From positions 6,681,501 to 6,745,500 of the forward strand of contig NC_084888.1 of NCBI RefSeq assembly GCF_958979055.1: DNA of 64,000 nt, written 5' to 3'. Numbering within the stretch: position 1 is the stretch's first letter; each line of letters starts with the position of its first letter. Below the pieces are notes generated by a model. That model saw nothing but the letters and a program-made list of their open reading frames with translations. It did not search any database and was not told the DNA's origin. Source of the stretch: Alnus glutinosa (lineage: Eukaryota > Streptophyta > Magnoliopsida > Fagales > Betulaceae). Of this stretch, positions 42,208 through 54,380 are shown in pieces. A program made the translations under genes and the position numbers.

Positions 42208-42975
42208 ACTGTCAACTTCAAGAGCATTTTGCAGTCTTAAACAGGTTCCTACGCTGATATACACTGAAGAAGACGCAAAGAAGCTCTAGCTTGATATTTG
42301 CTTAATTACTAATTAACGAATAAATCAACTTGCGGCTTTCAACCTGCACTATACATTTCTCTCAATATACATTGCTTAAACACTACTTGACGAAGGCTCA
42401 AAGTCATCTCTGAGTAATTACAACATGATAATATAGTTCATATTAGCCAGTGCTAATAATTAGGTCAACCAAGCACCACTCACTTCAAGTTATATATCAA
42501 GTTACACAATGTACCAGTTGAGGAATAATACTCGTTTATATACTATACAAAATATAAAAATACCTTATCAATACAATTAACTCAACCAAGCATACATAAG
42601 ATAACTGTCAAACCTCAACACCATTTTGCAGACTAAACCAGGTTCCTACACCGATATAGATTCAAGAAGATGCAAAGCTCTAGCTTCATATTTACTTTGT
42701 CACTAATTCACAAATAAATAACTGGCATTTAACCTGCACTATACATTTACTCAATATACAATGCTTAAATAACACCTGAGTAAGGCTGAAAGTCATCTCT
42801 GAGTAATTACAACATGTCAATATCATATTAGCTAGTGCTAAGAATTAGATCAACCAAACACTACACACTTCGAACTGTCAACTGCAAGAACATTTAGCAT
42901 TATAAACCAGGTTCTCACACTGATTTACACTGAAGAAGATGCAAAGCTCTAGCTTGATATTTACTTACATAGCAC
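42208..42975. repeat. Three direct repeats downstream of the DUF2358 gene
   Basis: Copies begin ACTGTCAA at 42208, 42604 and 42874. They share CATTTTGCAG or a variant, AACCAGGTTC, CTGAAGAAGA or a variant, GCAAAGCTCTAGCTT and, in the first two, GTCATCTCTGAGTAATTACA. The third copy is partial and ends about 30 bases from the DUF2358 stop codon, so it is probably the original, lying in the 3' UTR. Confidence 0.85.
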
Positions 42976-43002
42976 AATATATACCAAAATTTGTAAAGCA
43001 CT

Positions 43003-43420
43003 TCAGTAATGATAAGTTCTTTCTGAAGATGGAGGAGAAGAAATTTCAAAATAAGTTGGTCTCGGGGTTGAGGGACAACCAAGACTTTGGATTAAATCCT
43101 CCACAGCCAGCACTCGAAACTTTGAAGGTGAATTGAAAGCGATGTTGTCAACTCGATGCTCGAATATCTTTCCTTTCTTATCGAATTTGTATTCTGAAGT
43201 GGCATCAAATTGACCATGACTCTCCCATGGGACTCGTGGGATGCCATGGACAGTCCATCGAACCATTATGCTGTTCTCCATGGGCTGCCACACACTAACG
43301 ATGTCAACCCACAAAGCCTTAAAAAATATCCTGCCATGGAATCGTAGTGCCCAGAAAATTGATTTATAGTTCTGAATGCCACTAAAAGTATTGAGAGGAT
43401 CTTTAAGTACGATGTCATCC
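43003..43420 (-). CDS. DUF2358 protein, exon 2
   Basis: Continues the frame of exon 1 at a split Arg codon: AG at the donor plus G at the acceptor (GGACAG|GGATGAC). It encodes DDIVLKDPLNTFSGIQNYK, FWALRFHGRIFFKALWVDIV, RWTVHGIPRVPWE and EHRVDNIAFNSP, the conserved core of plant DUF2358 proteins such as Arabidopsis At1g79510, with the C-terminal LAVEDLIQSLGCPSTPRPTYF. The fold resembles NTF2-like alpha+beta proteins (an inference from the pattern). The molecular function is unknown. The whole protein is 247 residues. Confidence 0.92.
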
Positions 43421-44932
43421 CTGTCCAAAGTACAATGAAAATTATTAGCATATACTCGAGATGTTTTTTAACAAAATTCCATGTGATACTGATAGGCACA
43501 AATTTTAATGAGAGCTAGTGAAAATAAAAAATGCATACAAGTCTTGTCTAGGTTACTGGCATGTGCGTTAGACAATCAAATATATCATTCTTGCCATATA
43601 TATGTGGACATAGATCATAACTGCAAACATTATAACTAAAATAGAGAGAGGAAAAAAAAAAAATCAAACATGATAACAACGTCTACATGATAGCCTAAAA
43701 CGTTCTTACTTTCATCTATAGCCTCAACAACGCAAATAAGAACTTCTACACGATAGCCTAAAACGTCCTTCCTTTCATTGGCATCTATAGCCTCAACAAT
43801 GCAAACTCATCCCTAAATAATCTGCAATAGCAATAGTTTGATATAATTTTGGAAAATCAACATACAACTAACTGGAACCTAACTGTTATGCAATATATAT
43901 ATAATCCTTCATTGTCTTCCGTGGTGTCATGCATTGAAAATTGGAACCTATCTGCAATTACACCATGACATGCATGTAGATTCAATGTATATCTCTCTAT
44001 ATATAATACACACAGGTTTGAATTTGAACACTGCAGTCTTTTTCCATGACTATTACCTAGAATTATTGTTCTCATCAAGGATAGTAATGACGTTAATCTG
44101 TCTGCTATCGTTGTTGACAAGTAACACCAATAATCTATCAAAAGATGCATGAAAAATACAAGCCCAAGATACAGAAGAATGCTACATCTTTTCCATGCTT
44201 TCTGTCCACGCATCCTTGTTAAATGAGATGCTCAAAATTACACAGTTATATTTTTTTTATAAGTAACTTTCATTTAAATATCCATATAGAGAAGACAAAG
44301 GAAAAAACTCACTACCTATCCTCAATAGCAAAAACTGTAATAAATACAGTTCAAAAAATCACAGCTAAGCTTTAGTAGCAGCGTATCACAAGTTTTTTGA
44401 CACAGTCATACCCAGCTCCCTCTCCTCAGAGGAGATCCTAGATCAAATTTTTTTAAAGTGAAATTGACACAAATATCTCAACACATACTTTTGTTGAAGT
44501 ATCATAGGCTATAGCCTTAAGTAGTGTTACAAAATCAAATGACTAACTTTATAAGGCACAATCTGGGTAAGCAGGCAGGCACTAAGACCATTGTGTCAAA
44601 CTTATTTGTAGTGATGATACCGAATTAATTATAACAGTACTCCTAACAGATACATAAAGCATCTAATTTCTTAGTAAGTTACATGATGAATAAGTTTTAC
44701 TATGACATAGAAATCAATCTTAACCCTCCCTGCGATTTTAATTTAACAACAAATGTGGTGGGGGGAATATTTCCAATACAATCACCGATCAAATTCACAA
44801 ATTTAATTTACTTCTTTTTTCCCATCACATAAACAAGCATGATTCAACTATTTAGTAGTTTTTCTTTTATTTTCCTCCATCCTCAGCAACCAAACAGGCA
44901 GATTGCAAATGCAACAAACACAAGATGAAACT

Positions 44933-44973
<41 letters not shown>

Positions 44974-44984
44974 AAAAATCATAC
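43421..44984 (-). other. Intron of the DUF2358 gene
   Basis: GT (44984) to AG (43421), 1,564 bases. It contains a (TA)n tract at about 44938-44968, only some 15-45 bases from the donor, a direct repeat pair at about 43680-43740 and 43745-43805, and a retroposon-like insertion near 44247-44455. Confidence 0.85.
44247..44455 (-). mobile_element. Probable SINE or LINE 3'-end remnant
   Basis: The minus strand ends TTTAAATGAAAGTTACTTATAAAAAAAA, a tail like that of plant L1-type retroposons, and starts with GATCTAGGATCTCCTCTGAG. Flanks AAATTACACA and AAATTGACACA may be a degenerate target duplication. No coding sequence. Confidence 0.4.
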
Positions 44985-45310
44985 CTATAGATATCGAAAC
45001 TGAGCTCCCTGTAAAAGAGCTCGGGAAACTCCTCTCTCAGAGTCCGAATCGCATAGCCCACATTCACATAGTAACTCTGCTTCTCTTCCTCCTCTTTGCT
45101 CGGCTTCGAACCTTGCTTCACCGGAGCCGAGAACTGTCCGTACAAGCTCACACCTTGATCCAGCTCCGAAACCCTAACCCTAACCCTACCCCTAGACCCA
45201 GCCTTCCCGTTATTCCTCAAAGTAATGAAGCTTTTGGGATTCCTAGGATTAGGGTTACAGAAGAACTTCGGGAGAGTGGAAATTTCAGGTGAATGCATGA
45301 GAAGAGCCAT
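44985..45310 (-). CDS. DUF2358 protein, exon 1
   Basis: ATG at 45310 starts MALLMHSPEISTLPKFFC. The first 45 or so residues are rich in Ser, Asn and basic residues and low in acid, which suits a chloroplast transit peptide. Then come the conserved VSLYGQFSAPVKQGSKPSKE, YYVNVGYAIRTLREEFPELF and YRELSFDIYR. The exon ends CTATAG|GTATGA with the Arg codon split after two bases. Upstream in-frame codons lack an ATG. Neighbouring genes give no hint of function. Confidence 0.92.
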
Positions 45311-46479
45311 CAAAGAGTAAAATTTTCCAAAAATGAAATTTAGAGGTTTCAAAAAGGAGAGATTAGAGCAAGGTCCAACAAGAAAGTAATTCCATTTCTA
45401 ATGGAACTTGCTTGGCTGGCGAGGAAATGACAAAGGAAAAGGAAATCTGCTTGGATAATAAGTTCATGTTTTCGGATAATTGGAATTATCCAGTAATTAA
45501 AATTAAGAAAAAATGTGATTGGCAGTTGGAAATTTGGAATATGTCAGTGCTGAAAATTGACGTTAGGCTAATTTACTCCGATATGGGCCGTACGTCCGGA
45601 TAAAGATTAAAGACTAATGAAACGGTCAATATCGCATCACAGACACTTAAAGTCCGCTTCCACGGCCCACGTTGCCGTTGAAGGCCCAAATAATGTTGAT
45701 GTTTTGATCTAGCATTACTCAATTTTTTTTATTTTTTTATTTTTTTAATAATGTTGATGATAGTCATTATTAAAAGAAAATTTTAAAAATTAATTGAGAT
45801 AATAATGTAACTTCTAACATTACTTTCTCTATATATATAAAGAGAGAATAAATGTGTATTTTTTGTCACTTGATTTGAGATTTTGACTAATAGCTATTTG
45901 AAAATTACTTATAAGAAAAAATTTAACAGAATCCATTAAAACGACACATCATCACCAATCATAATGTAACACAAATTACTTATAATAAAAAATTTATTAA
46001 AGAGCTATATATATATAAACATAAGCAAAATGTAAGGGTGGTCGAACCATCATTTTAATTAAGATAGAAGGTAATCAAACCACTACATGGCCAATAGAGA
46101 TGGTTCAGCCATTCCAAACAACCAAATCTCGATTGAAATTAATTTTCAAGAGCTAATAATGTGTGTGAAAACCTAAACTGGAGGATCAACTTTGGCACAA
46201 CCATTGTTTTCAAAGAGATTATCAATTTTCACTACTTTATAGTCGTTTGTCTGTTGAAGGGCCACAAATTTTCCAAGCAATGGGTACCATAGAATAAAGG
46301 TGTCAATTTTACGTAATAATACTAATCCATTGCATGAACCAATCATATTGGGTCCTCCTTATGTTGTGATGGAGCTATATTAGGCTATGGCTCAACCAGA
46401 GGATTGAAGCAAAACCATAGCAAGCTTCCAACAAGCAGGTGCTATTGTGATTGTTGCTGATGTGGCATGTTAACGTACT
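45311..46479. other. DUF2358 promoter side and AT-rich intergenic DNA
   Basis: No gene seen; the first few hundred bases presumably hold the DUF2358 promoter, but no clear TATA box stands out. Confidence 0.45.
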
Positions 46480-46484
46480 CTATC

Positions 46485-46673
46485 TGTAATACCCCAAATT
46501 TTTATTAGACAACATATTTTTTTTAAAACCAATAAAAATACCTATGTTTATTAATTAGTTTTTATTAAAAAGTAACTCTAGTTAAGTTAACTAGATAAAA
46601 CTTAACTTGGGTTAACTAGATATTTTTTTAAAAGATTAACTTAGGTTAATCTAACTAGGATAAAAGTTAAACT

Positions 46674-46713
<40 letters not shown>

Positions 46714-49700
46714 AAAAAAGAGAAGAACTTGCACGGCAAGTTGTTTCCTTCTTTATTTATTGTTTTCTTTTTTTTCTTTTTCATCATCTCCTTCTTGCTT
46801 CTTTTAGTTCTTCTTCTTTCTTTCTTCTCACACGAGTACAGGGGGAGACAGAGAGTGAGCGAGAGACAGAGAGATGAGAAGAGAGAGAGATTCGAGGGAT
46901 AGAGAGAGAGTGAATCAGGGAGAGAGATGCCGAGAAAGGGGGAGTGAGAGATCGATGGGAGAGGAGAGAACCGGCGAACCGTTGAACCAGGTGGCACGAT
47001 TCTCCGGTGGATCGACGCCGGTGGGATCAGAACCCGATTTCCGGTGGTTCTGACATAGGCGAAGCAGAGAGGGAGAGTCGGAGGACATCCGACCGTTGAA
47101 GGATCCTCTGGTGAAGCTGCGGTGGCCGACCCTCCAGGAACCGTTTTCCGGCGAGACAAGGCGATTCCGGTGGAGCCCAGGCCGATTTCCGGCCGATCGT
47201 GGAGGACCCGAGTGACCGTGAGACCCGTGAACCTAGCCGAACTGTGACCCGAAACACCCAGAAACCCGATCGGCGACCTGAGCCGAAATCCGGCGACATT
47301 TCCGGTGGGTTCGACGGAAGGGCGATTTTCGGTAAATCTTGTAATTTTTTTTAGGAGAAAATTAGTATAGTGATTTATTGTGATTTCTACTGATTTTGTT
47401 AGCTAGGTTGATGGTGTATTCGGTTAAATGGTTCTTTGACTGTACATGTGGGTATATGAATTTGGGTTGTAAATTGGTTGGACTGAGTGGGCATTTTGGA
47501 TTGTGTATTTTGGTTGAAATAGGTTTCGGCAGTGTGTGTGGGTAGTAGCTGTGTTCTCTGTGGGTGCTGTTTTGTTGAGTACTGTGTAGAGATTTTTGAT
47601 TGTTGTGATTTTTCTGCTAGGTGTGCAGTTTGACTAAACCATGTAGTGTCATTTGTTTTGACAGCAGCCGTGTGATGTAGGTGTTGTGAAGTATTTCTGC
47701 TTGTGGTAATAATTGGCAGTGGGTGTTTGTGATTCGGTTCGGTGTATGATTTTGGAATGAGGGTCTTGGATTAAGTAGCCGTGTTGGCCGAACAGTGTTA
47801 AGTATGGGTGTTTTCTTGTTGATTTATAGTTTATGTGTTCTTAGGGCGGGCTGTATGAATTGCGGATTAAGAATACTTATTATGTTTGAAGATTTTGGAT
47901 TGTTCAATTTTGTTGGAGATTTGTTAATTTATATTGGTTAATTTGAGAATAAACTCTGATTTTGCTTGAGGATGTTTGTTTTTTTTAATTAGGATTTTTT
48001 TTGAATAATTTTTAGTGCATTGAGTCTTGCTTAAAGGTTTGAGGATTATCATGTTTTGGACAAATTAATGAGAAATGAGTTTTCTCGTGATGGTTGGATG
48101 ATGTTTATTTTGGATAAGGTTCTATTTTGTTGTTATAAACTTTAATGAGTTCAACTTAAAAATTGGTTTGTTTGAATATGAAGTTTCGGACTAAGGATTA
48201 GTAAATTCAAGGTAGTTGTTTTGGGTGGTACAATTTGGAGACCTCTTGATACATGTTATTTTTTTTAATTAAGTAGTAGGTTTCAGATTTTAGAATATTC
48301 TTCTAAGCTCCTTCTTTCGAATTATTAGGTAAAAGCTCAATCTCGACGCTAATGGAAGTTCAGGTAAGGGGATACAACACCGAAAAACCCCCAACAAGAT
48401 TTTATTATAAATCTTTTGAAAAAGTGTTGGGGAATTTTACAAAACGTTGCTCATGTGATTTTTAATGCCAAGCTTTATTTCTCATATGATATTGTTTAAG
48501 ACTTTTGAGCATAAATCACAGTTTTGGTTAAGAGCATTTCTAAGAATTATGATTTACGCATAATTATAGTTAAGACTAAGAGTATTTCAGAAATTGTGAA
48601 TTATGCATACAGATATGATTAAGAGCATTTTTAAAGTTTTGATTTATGCATATATGATCAAAGGTAGTTCAAAGTTATGAATTATGCATACTTACAATGA
48701 TGAAAAAGAGAGCATTTGAAAGATATGATTACAGTAAATTCCAAAGTATATGATTCTATTCAAGAATACAGTTTTGAAAGAAAAGAGATTCTAAAGTTAA
48801 ATTCTGCACATGACTACAGTTATGAAAACGGCTCTTACAGTTTTGAAATAAAGTATACAGATAAAGCAGAGCCCACAGTATTACAGAAAATCGTTCATGT
48901 GCAGTAACTGTTTAACCTTGAGGCACTATTACAGCTAGGATTGGTACCCATAGGGTAGCATGGCAAGCATACCATGTGTTGGTGTGTGCTACCAGCCGAT
49001 GTTGGCCTTCACCTAGGGAAGATCCCCAACTCGGAACCGGCTCTCCCCTGTGACGACAGGCTGAGTCCATAGGTCTGTGTGACAAAAGCCAACGTGCTCC
49101 GCTCACGGGTAACAGCGGTTTAGAGTCTATAAGAGGTTAAACCACAGAGAAAGGATTAAAGAGAAAACTGATAAAAAGAATATACTGGAATAAACTGTCA
49201 TTCTCATTTATAAACTGTCATTCTTATATCATTATTCATATTCTACAAATTCTATTGTTCATATGCTAAGCCACCTGTCCTAAAACAATACATTTCATTT
49301 TATGAATCATGCTTTAATATGTGTTTTCTTATAAAACATAAACAGTCTAGCATGTCACTTGTCAGATAATTTTCATAACTTGAATCTCCAACTTATACTC
49401 GGTTGAAAATCACATATCATATTCATATTTCTAAACATCATCATAAATCTTAATATATCCAAAAACACTTAAATCATTTAAAATAAATTAAAATCAATAT
49501 ACTATTGGTTTAGGTTGTAATTCAATTTACTTTATGCAATTCATCATATGTGGAATTAATTCTTAACAGTGAGTAGAATAAATCTGTCATTATGAAAATG
49601 ACTAAAGATTATGGCATAAAGGTTTATAGCATGTTTTATTTCCTCTGGTGTTGTATTTTCCTTACTGAGTTGTCGAACTCACCCCTTCTTCCTCCACCCC

Positions 49701-49979
49701 TCTCCAGATGATAACCGTAAGACGAAGTCTTTTTCTTGAAAGGGCGTAGACCTCGCTGAGAGCGATAGTTCGTGATGAACCAGCCAAACCCTAATATTGT
49801 ATAGTATGATTTGTTCCTTTTGGAGTTCATGATTTTGTATAGATTTATAAATAGAAAGTTTTAAGAGGGTAGAAATTTTTTTAAATTTTTAGTTGTAAAT
49901 GCACGCTTTCATTTATAAAATTTGTTTTTTAGCACTTAAACTCACGTTTTCCCTTATATACCAAAACGGGGGCGTGACA
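46485..49979 (+). mobile_element. Solo LTR, 3.5 kb, probably Tekay/Del-type Ty3 chromovirus (fossil)
   Basis: It begins TGTAATACCCCAAATTTTTA and ends ACGGGGGCGTGACA, so it has TG...CA ends. CTATC stands at both sides (46480-46484 and 49980-49984), a perfect 5-bp target duplication. There is no internal coding region or second LTR, so it is a solo LTR left by recombination. Unusually long LTRs of several kb with TGTAAYACCCC starts are typical of the Tekay/Del lineage. A 31-base A-run (46680-46710) and a GA-rich stretch (46850-46930) lie inside. The perfect target duplication hints at modest age. Confidence 0.8.
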
Positions 49980-50239
49980 CTATCACATTTTTCTAATAGT
50001 AAACACATTGAACTATTTTTCAACCCTTCAAGCTATAAGGACCAAAAATGCATTTATCTTTACAAAGAGCAATGCTAAAAATCACATTTTTTATTTTACA
50101 ACTATTTCACAATGATGACATGTCAATCTCAACTAACCTTTGGATTTGTTTTTGTTACAAAAAAAAAAAAAAAAATTACATATATAAGGATTGGTTGTGA
50201 CTACCACATTTACATAATAAGAATAAGTGAATACCTTCA

Positions 50240-51126
50240 ATAAGGATGGGCTGTAAAATCCTCACTTTACAGCAACCAATTATAAGTGGACAACTCATTA
50301 AAAACCAAAAAATACAATAAACAGAAAAACACCCAATATTTTCCCTACTCATCTTTGTTCTTCTCTAATCTCTCATGGAGCCTCCATCGGATCCTTGCCT
50401 AAAGAACTAACAAGGCTGGCTGAAGTTGCCGCCGGAATCCATGGAGCCACCGTTCGAATCCGACGACAGAGACAAATCCGGCTACAAAGAAAGAGAGATC
50501 CGTCCAATGACAAATCCCGACCCCGACCCAAACCCCAACCACCAGGCCGACCCAGATCCAAACCCCAATCACCATTTCCCCCATTTCTGCTCTTCAGCCC
50601 CTCTTGGTCGAATCTCCGACCAATGCCCATAACAAGATCCGCCTCTTGTGTTGACGAAACTGGCACATATCTGGCCATTTTGGGCCAAACCGGCACAGAT
50701 CTGGCCGCTCCACGTTCCGGCGTAGATTTGGCCAAAAACGGTAAATGCTCCATTGAGAGAAATGAAAATTTTAAAGGTAAACGCATTTGGCTATGGGTAT
50801 GGAATTGTGGCTATTGTCTGCGGTTTCTATTTGGTGAAAGTCAGAGGTTTCTTATTACTATGGGCGACTGGAAATTGGAAAGCACAACTACGTTTCTCCT
50901 TTGACGGCAGAACTCCATCCATGATGGCGGTGGCCTTCAGCAGAATCTGACGGCGCGTGGGGCTGAAGAGGTGGTGGTTTTTTAAGGCCAGTTGGACTCT
51001 TGAAATAAAAATTGGAAAGTTTCCCATGATTCAGTGCTTTCATACATATTGTATTTTAGTCATTTAAATGATGTGTCAATTCTTTATTGGAAGCTGTAAA
51101 ACATCATTTTTACAGCCCATCTTTAT
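50240..51126. mobile_element. Non-autonomous terminal-inverted-repeat element with cargo
   Basis: The left arm ATAAGGATGGGCTGTAAAAT and the right arm (complement ATAAAGATGGGCTGTAAAAA) pair over about 63 bases, including TTTACAGC, CCAAT and CTCATTAAA-like segments. The interior (about 50373-50960) is GC-richer and has overlapping open frames with a repeated NPDPDPNPNH-like stretch. It looks like captured gene sequence, but I do not recognise the gene. Exact ends and target duplication are uncertain. Confidence 0.55.
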
Positions 51127-51312
51127 AGAATGGGCTCTCATAAAATAATTATGCGATTAAAATGTAATTTCTACATTAGTCATAATTAAATCCAGATTAA
51201 TGCAATTTTGTGAACCACTCTATGATCCATATGCTTGCTGAAACGGATGGCTCAATCAATTTTGCTCTTGAGGAGCGTTTTCTTTAGGGAATCGGACCAA
51301 AGGTATAATTGT

Positions 51313-51327
51313 AAATGAAATGCGCCA
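51313..51327 (+). repeat. Left target-site duplication of LINE 2
   Basis: AAATGAAATGCGCCA, matching AAATGAAATGCACCA at 54423-54437 with one mismatch. Confidence 0.75.
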
Positions 51328-51572
51328 TTGAGATGGAAGATATCAAGTGAAAACAACGGGCTAAGAGAAATTGGTACCGGCAAGGGGATCGGAATACGCA
51401 ATATTTTCATGCGTGGGCGAGCCAAAGACGTCGAGCCAGTTTTATTAGCTCAATTAAAGATCTCACGGGGAATATATGGACAGACCAGGATGATATAGGA
51501 AATGCTTTTTCCAATTATTTTCAGCAGCTTTATTCTTCAGAAGGAGTCTCTGGAATTGAAGAATGTACCAAT

Positions 51573-53756
51573 TTGGTTACCTCCAGGGTATCCCTGGATA
51601 TGAATGCCATGTTGTCAGCAGTTTTCACACCTGAAGAGGTTGACCAAGCTCTAGCTCAAATGCATCCTCTCAAGTCACCGGGTCCGGATGGTTTTGGAGC
51701 GAGCTTCTATCAAAAACACTGGCAGATCGTTGGTGATGAGGTTAGAAAAACTATACTGGATTTTCTTAAGTTGGGTGTATTTGATCAATCTATTAATTCT
51801 ACTTACATAGCCTTAATTCTTAAACTCACAACAGCCTTTTGTGTTAGTGAGTTTAGGCCTATTAGCTTGTGCAATGTTCTTTATAAGCTAATATCAAAAG
51901 TGCTAGCAAATAGATTGAAACAGGTGCTACCTTCTGTTATTTCACCATTTCAAAGTGCTTTTGTCCCAGGTCGGCTAATCACCGACAATGTATTGGCGGC
52001 GTATGAAGCTCTACTCTCGATGAATACGCGCATGAGGGGCAAAAAAGGCTATATGGCAGTGAAACTAGATATGAGCAAGGACTACGACCGGGTTGAATGG
52101 TCGTTTCTCAAAGCGATGATGAGGCGGTTGGGATTTACGGAGTGCTGGATTTCTGTGATTATGAGATGTGTTTCAAGTGTGTCCTATTCGGTGTTGGTGA
52201 ACGGTGTCCCTTATGGTAATATTAGGCCATCTAGGGGACTTCGTCAGGGGGATCCACTATCACCCTACCTGTTTTTGTTGGTGGCGGAGGGGCTGAGTAC
52301 GATGTTGGTATGGGCTGAAAGGGAGGGTAAAATTACTGGAGTTCCATTCTCAGGTGGTGGACTTTAGCTTAGTCACTTGTATTTTGCCGACGACAGTCTC
52401 CTTTTCTGTAGGGCCAACTTCACTGAATGGGGCCGTCTGTTGGGGATCCTAAGTTCGTATGAGAAAGCATCTGGTCAGATGCTTAATGCAGCAAAGACTT
52501 CGATCTTCTTTAGTAAGAACACTCAAGCAGAATTTAAAGATTTCTTGAGGTCCTCCGCTGGGATTTCCATCACTTCAAGTTATGAAAAGTACCTAGGTCT
52601 CCCAGCATTGGTGGGTCGTTCTAAGTACAAGACGTTTGCGAGGATTGAAGGTAGAGTGCGTAAGAAGATGGATGGGTGGAAAGAGAAATTTCTATCTCAA
52701 GCCGGAAAAGCTATTCCTACTTACAGTATGAGTGTTTTCCAGCTACCCAAGAAACTTTGCAACTCACTTAATTCCTTAGTGAGTCGTTTCTGGTGGGGTA
52801 AGAATTATGAGAGCAAAAGGGTACCCTGGATGAGCAAAAGGCTCACTTAATTCCTTTGGAAGTTTTCAACAAAGCTTTATTGGCAAAACAAGGGTGGAGG
52901 TTGATGAAATTTCCAAACTCTTTAGTTGCTCAAATATTGCGAGAAAAATATTATCCAGATGGGGATTTTTTGAAAGCTCTGGTAGGACAGCGTCCTTCTT
53001 ATGCATGGCGAAGCATAGTTCAAGCTCGAGAAGTATTGGAGAGGGGAATTGCTTAGAGGGTGGGAAATGGAGAACTTATTCGGATTTGGGGGGATAAATG
53101 GCTTCCTCCTCCACAATCCAGCTTGATTCATCATCCTCTCCAAGGCTTAGCATGTGATGCTCGGGTCTGTGAGCTCATAGACCCTCATACGAGATGGTGG
53201 AATTATGATCTAATACGAACTATATTTGAGCCATAGGAGGCAGGGCAAATCTGCAATTTGGTTTTAAGCCCTTTAGGTAGTGCAGATCAAATTGTCTGGC
53301 AGGGTACAAAACATGGGCTATTCTCGGTAAAAAGCGCCTATCATTTGGAGATGCAACACAGGAAGCAGTCTAGAGGTGAAAGTTCAAAAACAGGGCTGGT
53401 GGAAAGGATTTGGAAGACTTTATGGAATCTGAATGTGCCGCCAGTTGTGAAGCACTTTGCTTGGAAGGTGTGTAATAATATTCTTCCAACCAAAGTTAAT
53501 CTATTTGCTAAGAAAATTGTCCCGGATCCTTTGTGTCAATTTTGCTTTAGGGAAGAGGAAACTATTGTCCATCTCTTATGGTCGTGTCCTTCTTCCATGG
53601 CTGTTTGGCAAGAATGCTCGAAAAGAATCCAAAAGATGGCTTTCAAGGTTATTGATGGAAGGTGCCTTGTAGAAGGATGGTGGCAACAGTTAGAAGGGGT
53701 GGATTTTGTTTTTACTATTTTCTGTGGCAAGACAATTGTGGCTCAGGCGTAATGCC
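51573..53756 (+). pseudogene. LINE 2 ORF2, reverse transcriptase to zf-RVT region
   Basis: Three plus-strand open stretches make up this part: 51573-52367, 52377-52850 and 52856-53752. The catalytic FADD is intact, but the Ala of the usual KAYDRVEW block is Asp (KDYDRVEW). It lies inside LINE 2. Confidence 0.85.
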
Positions 53757-53777
53757 TATATTTTTTAGAATTCTTTT

Positions 53778-54380
53778 ATGCCCCCTCTGCAGGTTATACA
53801 CAAGGTGAAGGCTATTATTGAGGACTTTGATGGAGCTAGTGCCAAAATGGAGAAGGAAAGGAGGCTCTCAGGTCCTGGACGTGTCAGATGGCAAAAGCCT
53901 CCTGTGGGGATAATGAAAATTAACTGGGATGCAGCTTTGCACAAAGAAAATAAACACATGGGAGTAGGGGTCGTTATCTGTGATGATAAGGGAGATGTTG
54001 TGGTAGCTCTATCCAAGATTGTTCCCTACATTGTGGATCCTCTCACTGCAGAGACAGTGGTTGTTTGGCACGCTGCTAGGTTGGTTTGTGAGATGGGTTT
54101 TCAAAATGTGCTAATGGAAGGTGACTCCCTGAGTGTTATTCAAGAATTGCAAAAGCAGGGTCCTAATGGGAGTGGTTGTGGACAATTGATTATAGATACA
54201 AAGTCTATTCTGTCTAGCTTAGATTCTGTTAGTTTTCAACATGTTAAAAGGGATGCTAATAAGGTGGCACATTGTTTGGCAAAATTTGCCCTTTCACAAA
54301 TGTTAGATAAAGTCTGGGTGGAGGATTGTCCTCCTATCATCCAGCCTATTGTACTTGCGAAACAAGCGGAAGATTATTGA
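53778..54380 (+). pseudogene. LINE 2 RNase H domain
   Basis: A 200-codon open frame with the RNase H core: MKINWDAALHK (first Asp), AETVVVWHAARLV (Glu), LMEGDSLSV (Asp) and VKRDANKVAHCLA (last Asp). All four acidic positions look present. In plant L1 elements this domain sits at the ORF2 C-terminus. Here it is cut from the upstream part of ORF2 by frame breaks, and is not an independent gene. Confidence 0.85.

Noticed and set aside
44903-45292. Plus-strand frame opposite DUF2358 exon 1
   Set aside because: It is the antisense of a well-supported exon and begins in a (TA)n repeat.
46677-47159. 160-codon minus-strand frame
   Set aside because: Lies within the solo LTR and owes its length to the A-run and GA-rich tract.
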